A stretch of 48,948 nt of DNA from an uncultured Bacteroidales bacterium (GCA_905233685.1 CAJOEZ010000026.1:1-48948); one strand, 5' to 3'; shown: positions 22,577-31,070, numbered from the stretch's first letter. Notes: generated from the sequence alone by a model not told the origin. A program made the numbers and translations.

Positions 22577-24088
22577 TTAACCAACGTGGATGTTATCCTT
22601 CACCAACTTCAGAATCTTCTTCGTGTCGTTGCCGAGTTCCTTGCGGAGGTGGGCATCGTCGAAGGCGGTGAGGTACTTGATCATGTAATCCACGATGCTG
22701 TCGGAGAACACGCCCTTGGCGGTGTAAATCTCGCGGTCCTTGGCCAGTTCCTTGGCGGCGGCCACGCAGCTGTCGGGCAGTTGTTCGAGGCTCTCTTGCA
22801 GTTGCTTGTTCTTCTCGTCGTGGATATTCACGCCAAGGCCGACATAGGTCTTTTCTGCAATCTCAAGTGCGTCGGGCATTTCGAAGCCGTGACGGGCGGC
22901 AGCACAGAGGGCGGCCATCAGCAGGTACATGTCGGCGCATCCGTCGGAGGCACGCCATTCGAAGGTCTGCTTTTCGCTGAAGTCCTTGTTCGACTTCTTC
23001 TCGAGCGGGTTGGCGTTGGCGGCCATGTCCTTGCCGTTATTAATCCAGCCGAGCGGCACGCGCACCAAGGCGCTACGGTTGCTGTAAGACCAGCACAGCG
23101 AGGTCGGGGCTTCCTGATGTGGTACCAAACGCAAGAACGACAGCGGGTTAGGATTGCCGAAGGCAGGCAGCGAAGTGCCAGCCACCATGTATCCGGCGAT
23201 GGCTTTCTTGGCGTAGTCGGTCAGTTCGCCGTTCTTCACCATCACACTCTTGCCTTCCTTCGTGAATTTGCAGTGGACGTGCATCCCTGAGCCAGCCTTG
23301 CCTACGGTAATCTTCGGGGCGAAGGTCAGGGTGACGCCATACTCGTAAGCCAGTTGGCGCATAATCCACTTGGCCACAACGAGTTGGTCGGCGGCATCCT
23401 CGATGTTGGTGGGCAGGAACTCGATTTCGTTCTGCTCGTAAATCTTACCGTCGAGGGTGAAATTGCCCACTTCGGAGTGGCCGTACTTAATCAGGCCGCC
23501 GGCTTGGGCGATGAGGCGCATGGCTTCCACGCGGTACTCAGTGAATTTGTTGAATGGGGCACTCTCGTGGTAGCCGCGTTGGTCGGGCACCTCGTAGATT
23601 TCCTCGTCGTCGGCGATGATGTAATACTCCAACTCGCCCATGGTTTCCATTTGCAGCCCCGTGGTCTTCTTGAACACCTCGTGCGCCTTGTGCAGGATGT
23701 GCTCAGGCGAACTCTCGAAAGGCTCGCCGTCACGGTTGTAGAACGAGCAAAGGATGTCGAGGGTCGGGGTTTCGGTGAAGGGGTTGCGGAAGGCTGTCTT
23801 GTACTTCGGCACCACATAGAGGTCGCTCTTTCCGGCTTCGATGAAGGGGAAGAGGCTCGAACCATCGACGCGCTCACCGGCAGTGAGGATATTCTCGAGG
23901 TGTTCGAGGCTGTGAATCACGAAGTTGAGGGTCTTCAATTTGCCGTCCCAGCCACAGTAGTGGAAGTTGACGAATTCGATTTGGTTTTCCTCGCAATAAC
24001 GGATGATGTCGGCGCGAGTGAACTCTGCTGCAGGCTTTTGAAGGTACTGCACCAGACGATTGGGGTTCATGGCAATTCTTTGGTCCAT
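22577..24088 (-). CDS. glnA: Glutamine synthetase, type I-like
   Basis: Makes glutamine from glutamate, ammonia and ATP, the main ammonium-assimilation reaction in the cytoplasm. The beta-grasp domain is at about 15-110 and the catalytic domain at about 120-500. Visible active-site blocks are GELEYYII, the glutamate/ATP block GSGMHVHCKFTKEGK and NRSALVRVP, and the late block EWRASDGCADMYLLMAAL. The C-terminal region NIHDEKNKQLQESLEQLPDS lacks the Tyr-containing NLYDLP motif, so control by adenylylation is unlikely. It is 503 residues. The start is ATG 24088, with ATG 24070 as an alternative. It is preceded by a long leader (about 230 nt) with a multi-hairpin element and a 38-nt repeat shared with aspS. 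Confidence 0.95.
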   Translation of the reverse strand: MDQRIAMNPNRLVQYLQKPAAEFTRADIIRYCEENQIEFVNFHYCGWDGKLKTLNFVIHSLEHLENILTAGERVDGSSLFPFIEAGKSDLYVVPKYKTAFRNPFTETPTLDILCSFYNRDGEPFESSPEHILHKAHEVFKKTTGLQMETMGELEYYIIADDEEIYEVPDQRGYHESAPFNKFTEYRVEAMRLIAQAGGLIKYGHSEVGNFTLDGKIYEQNEIEFLPTNIEDAADQLVVAKWIMRQLAYEYGVTLTFAPKITVGKAGSGMHVHCKFTKEGKSVMVKNGELTDYAKKAIAGYMVAGTSLPAFGNPNPLSFLRLVPHQEAPTSLCWSYSNRSALVRVPLGWINNGKDMAANANPLEKKSNKDFSEKQTFEWRASDGCADMYLLMAALCAAARHGFEMPDALEIAEKTYVGLGVNIHDEKNKQLQESLEQLPDSCVAAAKELAKDREIYTAKGVFSDSIVDYMIKYLTAFDDAHLRKELGNDTKKILKLVKDNIHVG

Positions 24089-24102
24089 TACAATTTGTAT
24101 TT

Positions 24103-24140
24103 CAGATTTAAAGATTTAAAATTTTAAGATTCAAAGATTC
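24103..24140. repeat. 38-nt leader repeat, copy at glnA
   Basis: CAGATTTAAAGATTTAAAAT is the first 20 nt; the whole 38 nt are present in reverse complement at 25963-26000 with one mismatch. Read in the glnA direction it is GAATCTTTGAATCTT followed by AAATCTTTAAATCTG, ending 14 nt before the glnA ATG. It contains short tandem units (GATTCAAA, GATTTAAA). Confidence 0.8.
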
Positions 24141-24182
24141 AAAGATTCAACAGTTTGATTCGTGGCCATGACCAGCCCCTAA

Positions 24183-24274
24183 AACGTCATTGCGGGCTTG
24201 ACCCGCAATCTCCCTACCGTAAAGGTGTCTCCTTCGTGAACGGGAGATGGCGGATGCTGCTCCGCCATGACGTT
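24183..24274. repeat. 92-bp symmetric multi-hairpin element in the glnA leader
   Basis: Four nested or adjacent pairings fit together without conflict: AACGTCAT (24183) with ATGACGTT (24267); TGCGGG/CCCGCA (24191-24207) as the first side hairpin; ATCTCCC (24208) with GGGAGAT (24242); and TGGCGGA/TCCGCCA (24248-24267) as the second side hairpin. A 27-nt loop (24215-24241) closes the inner stem. The rest of the 343-bp gap 24089-24431 holds the leader repeat and two divergent promoters; no coding frame is seen. The CGTCATTGCG edge links it to the repeat inside polA. Confidence 0.75.
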
Positions 24275-24323
24275 AAAGGGCGTTAGGGATGTGACTCCCC
24301 AGTATCTAGCCCGAGATTTTGCG

Positions 24324-24331
24324 CAAAGATA
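24324..24331 (-). promoter_or_regulatory. -7 promoter box of glnA
   Basis: CAAAGATA on the plus strand reads TATCTTTG on the glnA strand, a match to TAnnTTTG followed by GC. Transcripts from here would carry a leader of about 230 nt that includes the multi-hairpin element and the 38-nt repeat. No good -33 element was found at the expected spacing. Confidence 0.5.
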
Positions 24332-24382
24332 GTAAATATTCCGTCATCGTTGTCCAAAAGAAGAATAAATGCTGTTTTTTCC

Positions 24383-24411
24383 TTTGAATCCATGGTTTTT
24401 TCCTACTTTTG
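24383..24411 (+). promoter_or_regulatory. Promoter of the small 78-residue gene
   Basis: TTTG at 24383-24386 and TACTTTTG at 24404-24411 are separated by 17 bp. The -7 box lies 20 bp before the ATG at 24432, so the upstream in-frame ATG at 24369 would not be on this transcript; this fixes the gene start. Confidence 0.6.
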
Positions 24412-24431
24412 CGCTAACAAAAGCAAGAATT

Positions 24432-24668
24432 ATGGCACTAAAAGACTGGATGATTTCCTTCAACAACGCCAAGACGATGGAGTCGAACGGCGAGGAGGGT
24501 CAGAAATTGATCGAGGAATACGAGCGCGTATTGTCCAAATTAGGCGAAGGGCCTTTCACCGAGGCCGAGGAAAACGTCCGCAAGGAGGTCTGCCGGAACC
24601 TATACGAATTGTATGCCCTCAATGGAGATGAGGCGAAGGCTGAGGAATACAAAAAATTGTTTGAATGA
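24432..24668 (+). CDS. Small hypothetical protein, 78 residues
   Basis: Not recognised. The product is soluble, acidic and helical, with two amphipathic helices rich in Glu, Lys and Leu (GEEGQKLIEEYERVLSKLG and EENVRKEVCRNLYELYALNG), reminiscent of a small helical-bundle or TPR-like fragment. The start MALKDW is set by the promoter box just upstream. It has its own promoter and is divergent from glnA and convergent with meaB, so it is probably a real single-gene unit. Confidence 0.7.
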   Translation: MALKDWMISFNNAKTMESNGEEGQKLIEEYERVLSKLGEGPFTEAEENVRKEVCRNLYELYALNGDEAKAEEYKKLFE

Positions 24669-24686
24669 CAGTGCTTTGCGTGTTGC

Positions 24687-24735
24687 AAATCACAAAATTC
24701 CAGCTGTTTTTGGCTCAAAAATCACAAAATTCCAG
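24687..24735. repeat. 17-bp direct repeat between convergent genes
   Basis: AAATCACAAAATTCCAG occurs at 24687-24703 and 24719-24735, 32 bp apart (about three helical turns), filling the gap between the small gene and the meaB stop codon. It has no hairpin or T-run typical of a terminator. Confidence 0.6.
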
Positions 24736-24737
24736 AA

Positions 24738-25853
24738 TTATCTCTTCAACATATTAAAATAAGCATCCAACAACTTCTGCGCGCCGATATAGGCGCTCAT
24801 GCGCTGGCCGCGCACGTCGCTTTCGACCAAGGGGAGCAGGTCGGAAACGAGTTGGTTTTGGTAGAAGTCGTTTTTCAGGGCACTGTCCATCGAGTCGTAC
24901 ATCATCTGAACGTCCTGTTGGGCGCGTTTCTTATAGAGGTAGCCATTGTCGCGGATGGCCTGCACATGGTCGGCCACCATCTGCCACACCTCGTCGATTT
25001 GGAAGCCCGTCAGGGCGGAGCAGGTCATCACCTTGGTCTCTTGTCCCGACTCGGGCAAGGGAAAGAGGTGCAGCGCATTGCGACATTCGGCGGCGGCGCG
25101 GTTGGCGCGCATTACGTTGTCACCATCGGCCTTGTTCACGGCGATGCCGTCAGCCATCTCCATGATGCCGCGCTTGATGCCTTGGAGCTCGTCTCCGGCA
25201 CCGCTGATTAATATAAGGAGGAAGAAATCGACCATGGAATGTACCGCCGTTTCCGACTGGCCCACGCCCACGGTTTCAACGAAAATCGTATCATAACCTG
25301 CTGCTTCGCAAAGGATTATCGTTTCTCTTGTCTTTCGTGCTACGCCGCCCAATGTGCCCGCCGAGGCCGAAGGACGGATGTAGGCGTTGGGATGCACGGA
25401 AAGGTTTTCCATGCGGGTCTTGTCGCCCAAGATGCTGCCTTTAGAGCGTTGGCTCGAAGGGTCGATGGCGAGGACGGCAAGTTTCTGTCCTTTGTCGCAC
25501 AAATGCACACCCAAAGCCTCAATAAAGGTGCTTTTTCCCGCGCCCGGAACACCCGTAATGCCCAAACGCAGAGCTTTTCCCGCATGGGGCAAGCAGGCCG
25601 CGATAATCTGTTGCGCCAAGTCCTGATGCTTCGGCAACGCGCTCTCCACCAAGGTGATAGCCTTGCTCAACGCCACACGGTCGCCTTTGAGGATGCCTTC
25701 GACATACCAGTCCAAAGGCATGAGCTGTTGGTGGTTGCGTTTCATGCGCTCCAAAGCATTCGGGTTGACTTGTACGGGGCCATCTACACCTTCCGTGACT
25801 TTAAGGTTCGATTCCCATTCGTGCTCCTGATTTTCAAAGTGTTCGTGTTCCAT
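24738..25853 (-). CDS. meaB: MeaB/ArgK-type GTPase, chaperone of methylmalonyl-CoA mutase
   Basis: A G3E-family GTPase that protects and reloads the B12 cofactor of methylmalonyl-CoA mutase, part of the succinate-propionate route common in Bacteroidota. Numbered from the start used here, the Walker A motif GVPGAGKST is at 101-109; the following LAIDPSSQRSKGSILGDKTRM block and VETVGVGQSE (switch II) are family signatures, and the NKADGDN box provides guanine specificity. The start at 25853 (MEHEHF) is chosen over 25901 because a -7 promoter box lies between them. It is 371 residues. The mutase genes are not in the window. Confidence 0.95.
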   Translation of the reverse strand: MEHEHFENQEHEWESNLKVTEGVDGPVQVNPNALERMKRNHQQLMPLDWYVEGILKGDRVALSKAITLVESALPKHQDLAQQIIAACLPHAGKALRLGITGVPGAGKSTFIEALGVHLCDKGQKLAVLAIDPSSQRSKGSILGDKTRMENLSVHPNAYIRPSASAGTLGGVARKTRETIILCEAAGYDTIFVETVGVGQSETAVHSMVDFFLLILISGAGDELQGIKRGIMEMADGIAVNKADGDNVMRANRAAAECRNALHLFPLPESGQETKVMTCSALTGFQIDEVWQMVADHVQAIRDNGYLYKKRAQQDVQMMYDSMDSALKNDFYQNQLVSDLLPLVESDVRGQRMSAYIGAQKLLDAYFNMLKR

Positions 25854-25875
25854 AGCGGGTTGCGGTTTGGTTTTG

Positions 25876-25883
25876 CAAAAGTA
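25876..25883 (-). promoter_or_regulatory. -7 promoter box of meaB
   Basis: CAAAAGTA on the plus strand reads TACTTTTG in the meaB direction, 22 bp before the ATG at 25853. It excludes the longer meaB start at 25901. Confidence 0.6.
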
Positions 25884-25925
25884 TAAAAATATACGATTCA
25901 TGCATCACATTCCGAAACGATTTAC

Positions 25926-25933
25926 TATTTTTG
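25926..25933 (+). promoter_or_regulatory. -7 promoter box of aspS
   Basis: TATTTTTG followed by C matches TAnnTTTG, 72 bp before the aspS ATG. The resulting leader of about 60-65 nt includes the 38-nt repeat shared with glnA. Confidence 0.55.
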
Positions 25934-25962
25934 CAAGTTTGAATCTCTAACCCTCAAACACA

Positions 25963-26000
25963 GAATCTTTGAATCTTGAAATTTTAAATCTTTAAATCTG
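25963..26000. repeat. 38-nt leader repeat, copy at aspS
   Basis: GAATCTTTGAATCTTGAAAT is the first 20 nt. It is the reverse complement of 24103-24140 with one mismatch in 38. It ends 5 nt before the aspS ATG. The two copies therefore have the same orientation relative to their own genes and are inverted relative to each other, flanking 1.8 kb. Confidence 0.8.
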
Positions 26001-26005
26001 ATATT

Positions 26006-27760
26006 ATGTACAGAACGCATACTTGTGGCGAACTTCGTCTTGCCGATGCTGGCAAGGAAGTGACATTGGCAGGCTGGGTGCAGCGCGTGCGCGACAAAGG
26101 CTCCCTCGTGTGGATTGACCTCCGTGACCGCTATGGCATCACTCAACTTTTCTTGGATGGCAACAGCGATCCTAAACTTATCGAACAGGCCCGCACTTTT
26201 GGCCGTGAATTTGTGATTCAGGCCAAAGGCACCGTCATCGAACGCGAATCGAAGAACCCGAACATGCCGACGGGTGACATTGAGTTGAAAGTGAATGCTT
26301 TCATCTTGCTCAACGGCAGCAAGACCCCTCCCTTCACCATTGAGGATGTCAGCGACGGCGGCGACGACCTCCGCATGAAATACCGCTATTTGGACATTCG
26401 CCGTAACCCCGTGCGCAAGAACCTCGAACTGCGTCACCGCATGGCCATGCTTGTGCGCAACTATTTAAGTAACCTCAACTTCCTCGAAATCGAGACCCCG
26501 ATGCTCATCAAGAGCACACCCGAGGGCGCCCGCGACTTCGTGGTGCCAAGCCGCATGAATCCCGGCGAGTTCTATGCCCTGCCGCAAAGCCCGCAACAGT
26601 ACAAGCAGCTGCTGATGGTGGCCGGCATGGACCGCTATTTCCAGATTGTGCGTTGCTTCCGCGATGAGGACCTCCGCGCTGACCGTCAGCCCGAGTTCAC
26701 GCAAATCGACTGCGAGATGTCGTTTGTGGAGCAGGAGGACGTGCTGAACACCTTTGAGGGTTTGGCCAAGCATCTTTTCAAAGAGATGAAAGGCCTCGAC
26801 TTCGACCAATTCCCGCGCATGACTTGGCACGACGCCATGAAATACTACGGCTCCGACAAGCCCGATATCCGTTTCGGGATGAAGTTCGTAGAACTCAATG
26901 ACGTGGTGAAAGGCAAGGGCTTCGGCCTTTTCGACAACGCAGATTTGGTAGTCGGCATCAACGCCGATGGCTGCTCGGAATACACCCGCAAGCAACTTGA
27001 CGCGCTCACCGAGTTTGTGAAACGTCCGCAAGTGGGTGCCGGTGGCATGGTCTACATTAAGTACAATACCGATGGCACGTTCAAGTCGTCGGTCGATAAG
27101 TTCTACTCGCCTGAAGACCTGAAAGTTATCGCCGAAGAGTTCGGTGCCAAGCCTGGCGACCTGATGCTCATCCTCTGCGGTGAGGCCATGAAGACCCGCG
27201 TGCAACTCAACGCCCTGCGTTTGGAGATGGGTAACCAACTCGGTCTGCGCAATCCCGATGTGTATGCACCGCTTTGGGTCATCGACTTCCCGCTGCTTGA
27301 ATGGGACGAGGAGACGCAACGCTATTATGCGATGCACCATCCCTTCACCGCTCCGAAACCCGAAGACGAGGCCTTGCTCGACGACCCGACGAAGTGGGGC
27401 GACATCCGCGCCAATGCCTACGACATCGTGATGAATGGTGTGGAGGTGGGTGGCGGCTCCATCCGTATCCACGACCGCACTTTGCAGAACAAGATGTTCC
27501 ACACCCTTGGCTTCACCGACGAGAAAGCGCAGGAGCAGTTCGGCTTCCTGATGGGTGCCTTCGAGTATGGCGCTCCGCCTCACGCAGGTTTGGCCTTCGG
27601 CTTCGACCGTCTCTGCTCGCTTTTCGGTGGCGCCGACAGCATCCGCGACTTCATCGCCTTCCCGAAGAACAATGCTGGCCGCGACGTGATGAGCGGCTCA
27701 CCTGCTCCGATTGCCCAAGAACAACTGGATGAATTGCAGATTGCGCTGAATTTGAAATAA
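26006..27760 (+). CDS. aspS: Aspartyl-tRNA synthetase
   Basis: Charges tRNA-Asp with aspartate, a class IIb synthetase. Domains are an N-terminal OB-fold anticodon-binding domain (about 1-105: [21 protein letters not shown]), the catalytic core with motif 2 around [26 protein letters not shown] (about 213-238), the bacterial GAD insertion (about 285-405), and motif 3 GLAFGFDRL near 530-540. The length of 584 fits the bacterial form. It has its own promoter and the leader repeat. It is followed 47 bp later by a lipoprotein gene and then pfkA and comB, possibly one transcript. Confidence 0.97.
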   Translation: MYRTHTCGELRLADAGKEVTLAGWVQRVRDKGSLVWIDLRDRYGITQLFLDGNSDPKLIEQARTFGREFVIQAKGTVIERESKNPNMPTGDIELKVNAFILLNGSKTPPFTIEDVSDGGDDLRMKYRYLDIRRNPVRKNLELRHRMAMLVRNYLSNLNFLEIETPMLIKSTPEGARDFVVPSRMNPGEFYALPQSPQQYKQLLMVAGMDRYFQIVRCFRDEDLRADRQPEFTQIDCEMSFVEQEDVLNTFEGLAKHLFKEMKGLDFDQFPRMTWHDAMKYYGSDKPDIRFGMKFVELNDVVKGKGFGLFDNADLVVGINADGCSEYTRKQLDALTEFVKRPQVGAGGMVYIKYNTDGTFKSSVDKFYSPEDLKVIAEEFGAKPGDLMLILCGEAMKTRVQLNALRLEMGNQLGLRNPDVYAPLWVIDFPLLEWDEETQRYYAMHHPFTAPKPEDEALLDDPTKWGDIRANAYDIVMNGVEVGGGSIRIHDRTLQNKMFHTLGFTDEKAQEQFGFLMGAFEYGAPPHAGLAFGFDRLCSLFGGADSIRDFIAFPKNNAGRDVMSGSPAPIAQEQLDELQIALNLK

Positions 27761-27807
27761 TTATTATGGAATACACTTCGTGTAGAAATCTGTCAAAAAT
27801 AAGACTC

Positions 27808-28260
27808 ATGAAAAACCTGAAAACCTATTTAATCATTCTGCTGGGAGCACTCATTTTAAGCTCCTGCTCAACGGACAAAACCATGATTGCCAAAGGCGTG
27901 GACCTCAACAAGTATGAGTATGCCTCCATCGTGAAAGGCCAGACGATTCATGGCACCGAGACCGACATCGAAATCGAGCCGGGTATCTATGAAGCCATTG
28001 AATCCACGCGCCTAAAGATGGTGGGAGAGCGTCGTGTTAACGATCTAACTACGGAAGAGAAGGGAAGAATCGTCCTTGTGAAGTATGCCGCCACCTCCAA
28101 CGAAGGGACATCCACCCTCAGTGTCAGTTTCGAGGACTACATGACGGGCAAAACCGTGGCTTCATGCCGTTCCTCCAACCGTTTTGCGCTCACGCGTCAA
28201 AAGGATGTGGACAGAGCCATCAACAAACTGGCCAAACGGATCAAAAGCATTTGGAAGTGA
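27808..28260 (+). CDS. Small lipoprotein of unknown function
   Basis: The start at 27808 is preferred over 27766 because MKNLKTYLIILLGALILSSC is a clean lipoprotein signal with the lipid Cys at residue 20. The mature part, about 130 residues, is mixed alpha/beta: the stretches SIVKGQTIHG and GRIVLVKYAATSN suggest beta strands, and the C terminus is a basic helix (DRAINKLAKRIKSIWK). No known domain is recognised. It is probably anchored in the outer or inner membrane facing the periplasm. A small hairpin (TACAC-TTC-GTGTA) precedes it at 27772-27784. It lies between aspS and pfkA on the same strand. Confidence 0.75.
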   Translation: MKNLKTYLIILLGALILSSCSTDKTMIAKGVDLNKYEYASIVKGQTIHGTETDIEIEPGIYEAIESTRLKMVGERRVNDLTTEEKGRIVLVKYAATSNEGTSTLSVSFEDYMTGKTVASCRSSNRFALTRQKDVDRAINKLAKRIKSIWK

Positions 28261-28297
28261 TGATGCTTTTTTATAGGAAAGAAATAAATATCTGAAT

Positions 28298-29392
28298 ATG
28301 AAACGACTATTAGTCTTAACAGGTGGCGGCGATTGCCCGGGCTTGAACGCCGTGATTCGCGCCATCGTCAAGAGAGCAGCCCAAGAGAAAGAATGGGAAG
28401 TGCTCGGCAGCATACAAGCCTACAACGGCATCCTGTGGGAACCCACCGAGGTCGTTAGGCTCACGCCGGAATCGGTGCGCGGCATCCACTTCCGTGGCGG
28501 CACCATCATTGAGACGACCAACAAGGGCGGCCCGTTCAACTGGCCCGTGAAGAACACCGACGGCACTTGGAGCACCGTGGACCGCAGCGACGAAATGCTC
28601 CGCAAGTTGCAATATATGGGCATCGACGCGGTCATCAGCATCGGCGGCGACGGCTCGCAGCGCATCTCGCAGAAACTCTACGAGAAGGGCCTGAACATCA
28701 TCGGCGTGCCCAAGACCATCGACAACGACCTTTCCTCGACGGAATGCACTTTTGGCTTCCAAACTGCCGTGCAGATTGCCACCGAGGCCGTCGACAAGCT
28801 CGTCACCACAGCGGCTTCGCATAACCGCGTCTTCGTCCTTGAAGTGATGGGGCGCGATGCGGGCTGGATTGCCTTGCATTCCGCTATTGCTGGTGGGGCA
28901 GAGGTCTGTCTCTTGCCGGAGTTCCCTTACGACATCAACATTGTCAAAGAGCGTTTGGAGAGCCGTTTCAACCATGACCGTGGTTTCGCCGTGGTGGTGG
29001 CTTCGGAAGGCGCACGCCCGAAGGACGGCCAGCAGGTGTACGAAATCAGCACCGAGGTCGGCTACGAGAACAAAAAGTTGGGCGGTATCGGTCGGCGCTT
29101 CATCGAGGAAATGAAAGCGGCGGGCTTCACTCACGACATGCGCGAAACCACCCTCGGTCACCTGCAACGCGGCGGCGTGCCGATTGCCTACGACCGTGTT
29201 TTGTCAGCCGAATTTGGTGTGAAGGCTTTCGAGATGGTATTGAACGGACAATTCGGCCAGATGGTGGCTTACCATCATCCCGACTTGGTGGCCGTTTCGC
29301 TGAAGGAAGCCGTCTCCAAGCCCAATCTTGTCAGCTTAGACAGCGACTTGGTTCGCACCGCGCAAGGGCTGAATATCTCATTGGGAATATGA
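28298..29392 (+). CDS. pfkA: 6-phosphofructokinase
   Basis: Phosphorylates fructose 6-phosphate to fructose 1,6-bisphosphate in glycolysis. The nucleotide-binding start GGGDCPGLNAVIRA is near residues 9-22, GGDGS is at 116-120, the catalytic PKTIDNDL is at 138-145, and MGRDAGWIAL is near 188. The Gly in GGDGS favours ATP over pyrophosphate (PPi enzymes have Asp there), while Lys in PKTIDND, instead of Gly, is typical of the long ATP clade and PPi enzymes. ATP use is therefore likely, but not proven. It is 364 residues. The last 4 bp overlap the start of comB (ATGA). Confidence 0.93.
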   Translation: MKRLLVLTGGGDCPGLNAVIRAIVKRAAQEKEWEVLGSIQAYNGILWEPTEVVRLTPESVRGIHFRGGTIIETTNKGGPFNWPVKNTDGTWSTVDRSDEMLRKLQYMGIDAVISIGGDGSQRISQKLYEKGLNIIGVPKTIDNDLSSTECTFGFQTAVQIATEAVDKLVTTAASHNRVFVLEVMGRDAGWIALHSAIAGGAEVCLLPEFPYDINIVKERLESRFNHDRGFAVVVASEGARPKDGQQVYEISTEVGYENKKLGGIGRRFIEEMKAAGFTHDMRETTLGHLQRGGVPIAYDRVLSAEFGVKAFEMVLNGQFGQMVAYHHPDLVAVSLKEAVSKPNLVSLDSDLVRTAQGLNISLGI

Positions 29393-30090
29393 GAATCAGC
29401 GTAATCCCTACGGCACAACAAGCCCAAGGCATCAATTTCAGCGGCCAAACCGCCGTTGTGATTGATGTCTTGCGGGCTACGACTGTCATCACCACAGCCT
29501 TGGACAACGGGGCGCATGAGGTCATTCCCATGAAGACTGTCGAAGAGGCGCAAAGCCTTTACGCCACTTGCGACAATGCACTTCGTGGCGGCGAGCGCAA
29601 CGCCTTGAAAATCGAGGGCTTCGACTTGGGCAACTCGCCTTTGGAATACAAGAAAAAGACCGTCGAGGGCAAGACCCTCATACTGACCACCACCAACGGC
29701 ACCAATGCGATTCATAATGTGCAAGGTGCAGATGAGGTGGTTTTGGCGTGTTTCAGGAACGCGGAGTCGGTGGCTTGCTCCGCACGCAATGACGTCACCG
29801 TTGTTTGCGCAGGCACTGAAGGCCGTTTTTCCTTGGACGACGGCCTCTGCGCGGGAATGTTGATAGAACTGCTGAAACAGCAAACCGAAGTCGAAATAGA
29901 TGATTTTGGGCTGTTGCTGAATCGTTTTTATAATGAAAGCAAGAACAATCTATTTGGCGCACTTTCAGGCTGTTATCACTTGAAGCGACTTTTCGCGCTC
30001 GGCTTTTATGACGACATCAAGTTCTGTTTGGAGACGAATTGCGTGCAGACCGTACCCGTATTTCAGGCAGGGAGAATCACTGCGAAATAA
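29389..30090 (+). CDS. comB: ComB-family 2-phosphosulfolactate phosphatase
   Basis: Family members remove phosphate from 2-phosphosulfolactate to give sulfolactate, a coenzyme M precursor in archaea; the bacterial role is less clear. Recognisable features are the opening VVIDVLRATTVITTALDNGA (about 21-40), the GGERNALKIEGFDLGNSPLEY block (about 64-84) and TTNGTNAIHN. It is 233 residues, the normal length. It is translationally coupled to pfkA by a 4-bp ATGA overlap, so the pair is probably co-transcribed. No sulfolactate synthase (ComA) is nearby, so the in vivo substrate remains an inference. Confidence 0.9.
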   Translation: MRISVIPTAQQAQGINFSGQTAVVIDVLRATTVITTALDNGAHEVIPMKTVEEAQSLYATCDNALRGGERNALKIEGFDLGNSPLEYKKKTVEGKTLILTTTNGTNAIHNVQGADEVVLACFRNAESVACSARNDVTVVCAGTEGRFSLDDGLCAGMLIELLKQQTEVEIDDFGLLLNRFYNESKNNLFGALSGCYHLKRLFALGFYDDIKFCLETNCVQTVPVFQAGRITAK

Positions 30091-30110
30091 AGCCTTTTCT
30101 TGTGAAGGGA

Positions 30111-31070
30111 TTACGCTTTTGGGAACAAATTCTCCAAAATGATTTTTGGACAATTATTGCTTAACTCGCTGATTTTTAACTGTTTTTGTTTTTCAAAACG
30201 TTTGAAAGATTCGCTTTCGGGAAACAAAGGCTTGTGTTGTAGCATTTGCTTCAACTCTGCGGCGGCTTTCATCGCGGATTTTTCCTTCGGTTCGATGGCG
30301 AAATCCGTAAAGCGTTCCCAAATGTGGCGCACAGCCTGCTCGGTCGGGTGTACCATGTCCTCTTTGTAGAAACGGTAGTCGCGCAGCTCGTCCAAAAGGA
30401 TTTCATAGGCAGGGAAGTAATGTGCGTTTTCAAACCGCTTACAAACCTCATCGACAGCCAACAGAAGAGCCGCCTTGCTCAGCTGGTTTTCGTGCAGCCC
30501 GTCCTTCAAGTGACGCAAGGGCGAAACTGTGATAATGAGCTGTTTTTCAGGGTTTTTCTCGATAATCCCCGAAAGATGGTACACCGATTGCTCCACCGAC
30601 AGAAACTGCCTATCAAACTGGTTGGCAGGCAACTTGTGGCAATTGGAAACCACCTTTTGCGTGTCCTTGCTTCGGAAAACCCAAGAAGAACCTAAACTGA
30701 TAATCAACCACTTGGTTTCCGTGAAATGCGCATGGGCTTCGGCAAGGCTCCGATTGACCTGCTCTAAAAGTACTGTTTCAAAATCATTCCAAAATGCCGT
30801 GTTGTGGCTGAAAGTGCAGCATTGCCCCTCGCCAACAGAAATCACATCCTCGTGGCTGAAAGGTTTCCCGCTCTGTAATCGCTCCACTGATTGCGCCACG
30901 CTAGCTGGATTGTAAATCACTCCGAAAGGATTCACCATCGCATTGAAACCGAGGTCTTTACAGATGTTACCAACCTCATCGGCGAAGCATGAACCTAAGA
31001 AGAGCAAACCATCGCCATAGGCGATAGTTTGCTCTAAAGGTTGAATCTTTATTTCGGTCTGAAGAATCAT
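30111..31070 (-). CDS. GSCFA domain protein
   Basis: The N terminus contains LFLGSCFADEVGN, the motif that names the GSCFA family; related proteins fall in the SGNH-hydrolase group, with the Ser in GSCF as the possible nucleophile. A later SLGSSWVF and the C-terminal YKEDMVHPTEQAVRHIW block, with a D-x-x-H type catalytic pair, agree with an esterase-like fold. There is no signal peptide, so it is probably cytoplasmic. It is 319 residues. Its ATG overlaps the trxB stop by 4 bp, so it is translated from the trxB transcript. Substrate unknown; family assignment is firm. Confidence 0.85.
   Translation of the reverse strand: MILQTEIKIQPLEQTIAYGDGLLFLGSCFADEVGNICKDLGFNAMVNPFGVIYNPASVAQSVERLQSGKPFSHEDVISVGEGQCCTFSHNTAFWNDFETVLLEQVNRSLAEAHAHFTETKWLIISLGSSWVFRSKDTQKVVSNCHKLPANQFDRQFLSVEQSVYHLSGIIEKNPEKQLIITVSPLRHLKDGLHENQLSKAALLLAVDEVCKRFENAHYFPAYEILLDELRDYRFYKEDMVHPTEQAVRHIWERFTDFAIEPKEKSAMKAAAELKQMLQHKPLFPESESFKRFEKQKQLKISELSNNCPKIILENLFPKA

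Noticed and set aside
22546..22584. Upstream extension of the GT39-type protein
   Set aside because: These 13 codons translate the TTGTAGAGACG palindrome and overlap the end of glnA; ATG 22545 follows directly.
24103..26000. Inverted 38-nt repeats as ends of a transposon
   Set aside because: The interval contains only a small hypothetical gene and meaB, no transposase and no target-site duplication; each repeat is better explained as a gene leader.
26465..27583. Minus-strand frame of 372 codons opposite aspS
   Set aside because: Shadow of aspS. It has no promoter, no recognisable domain and covers invariant synthetase motifs on the other strand.
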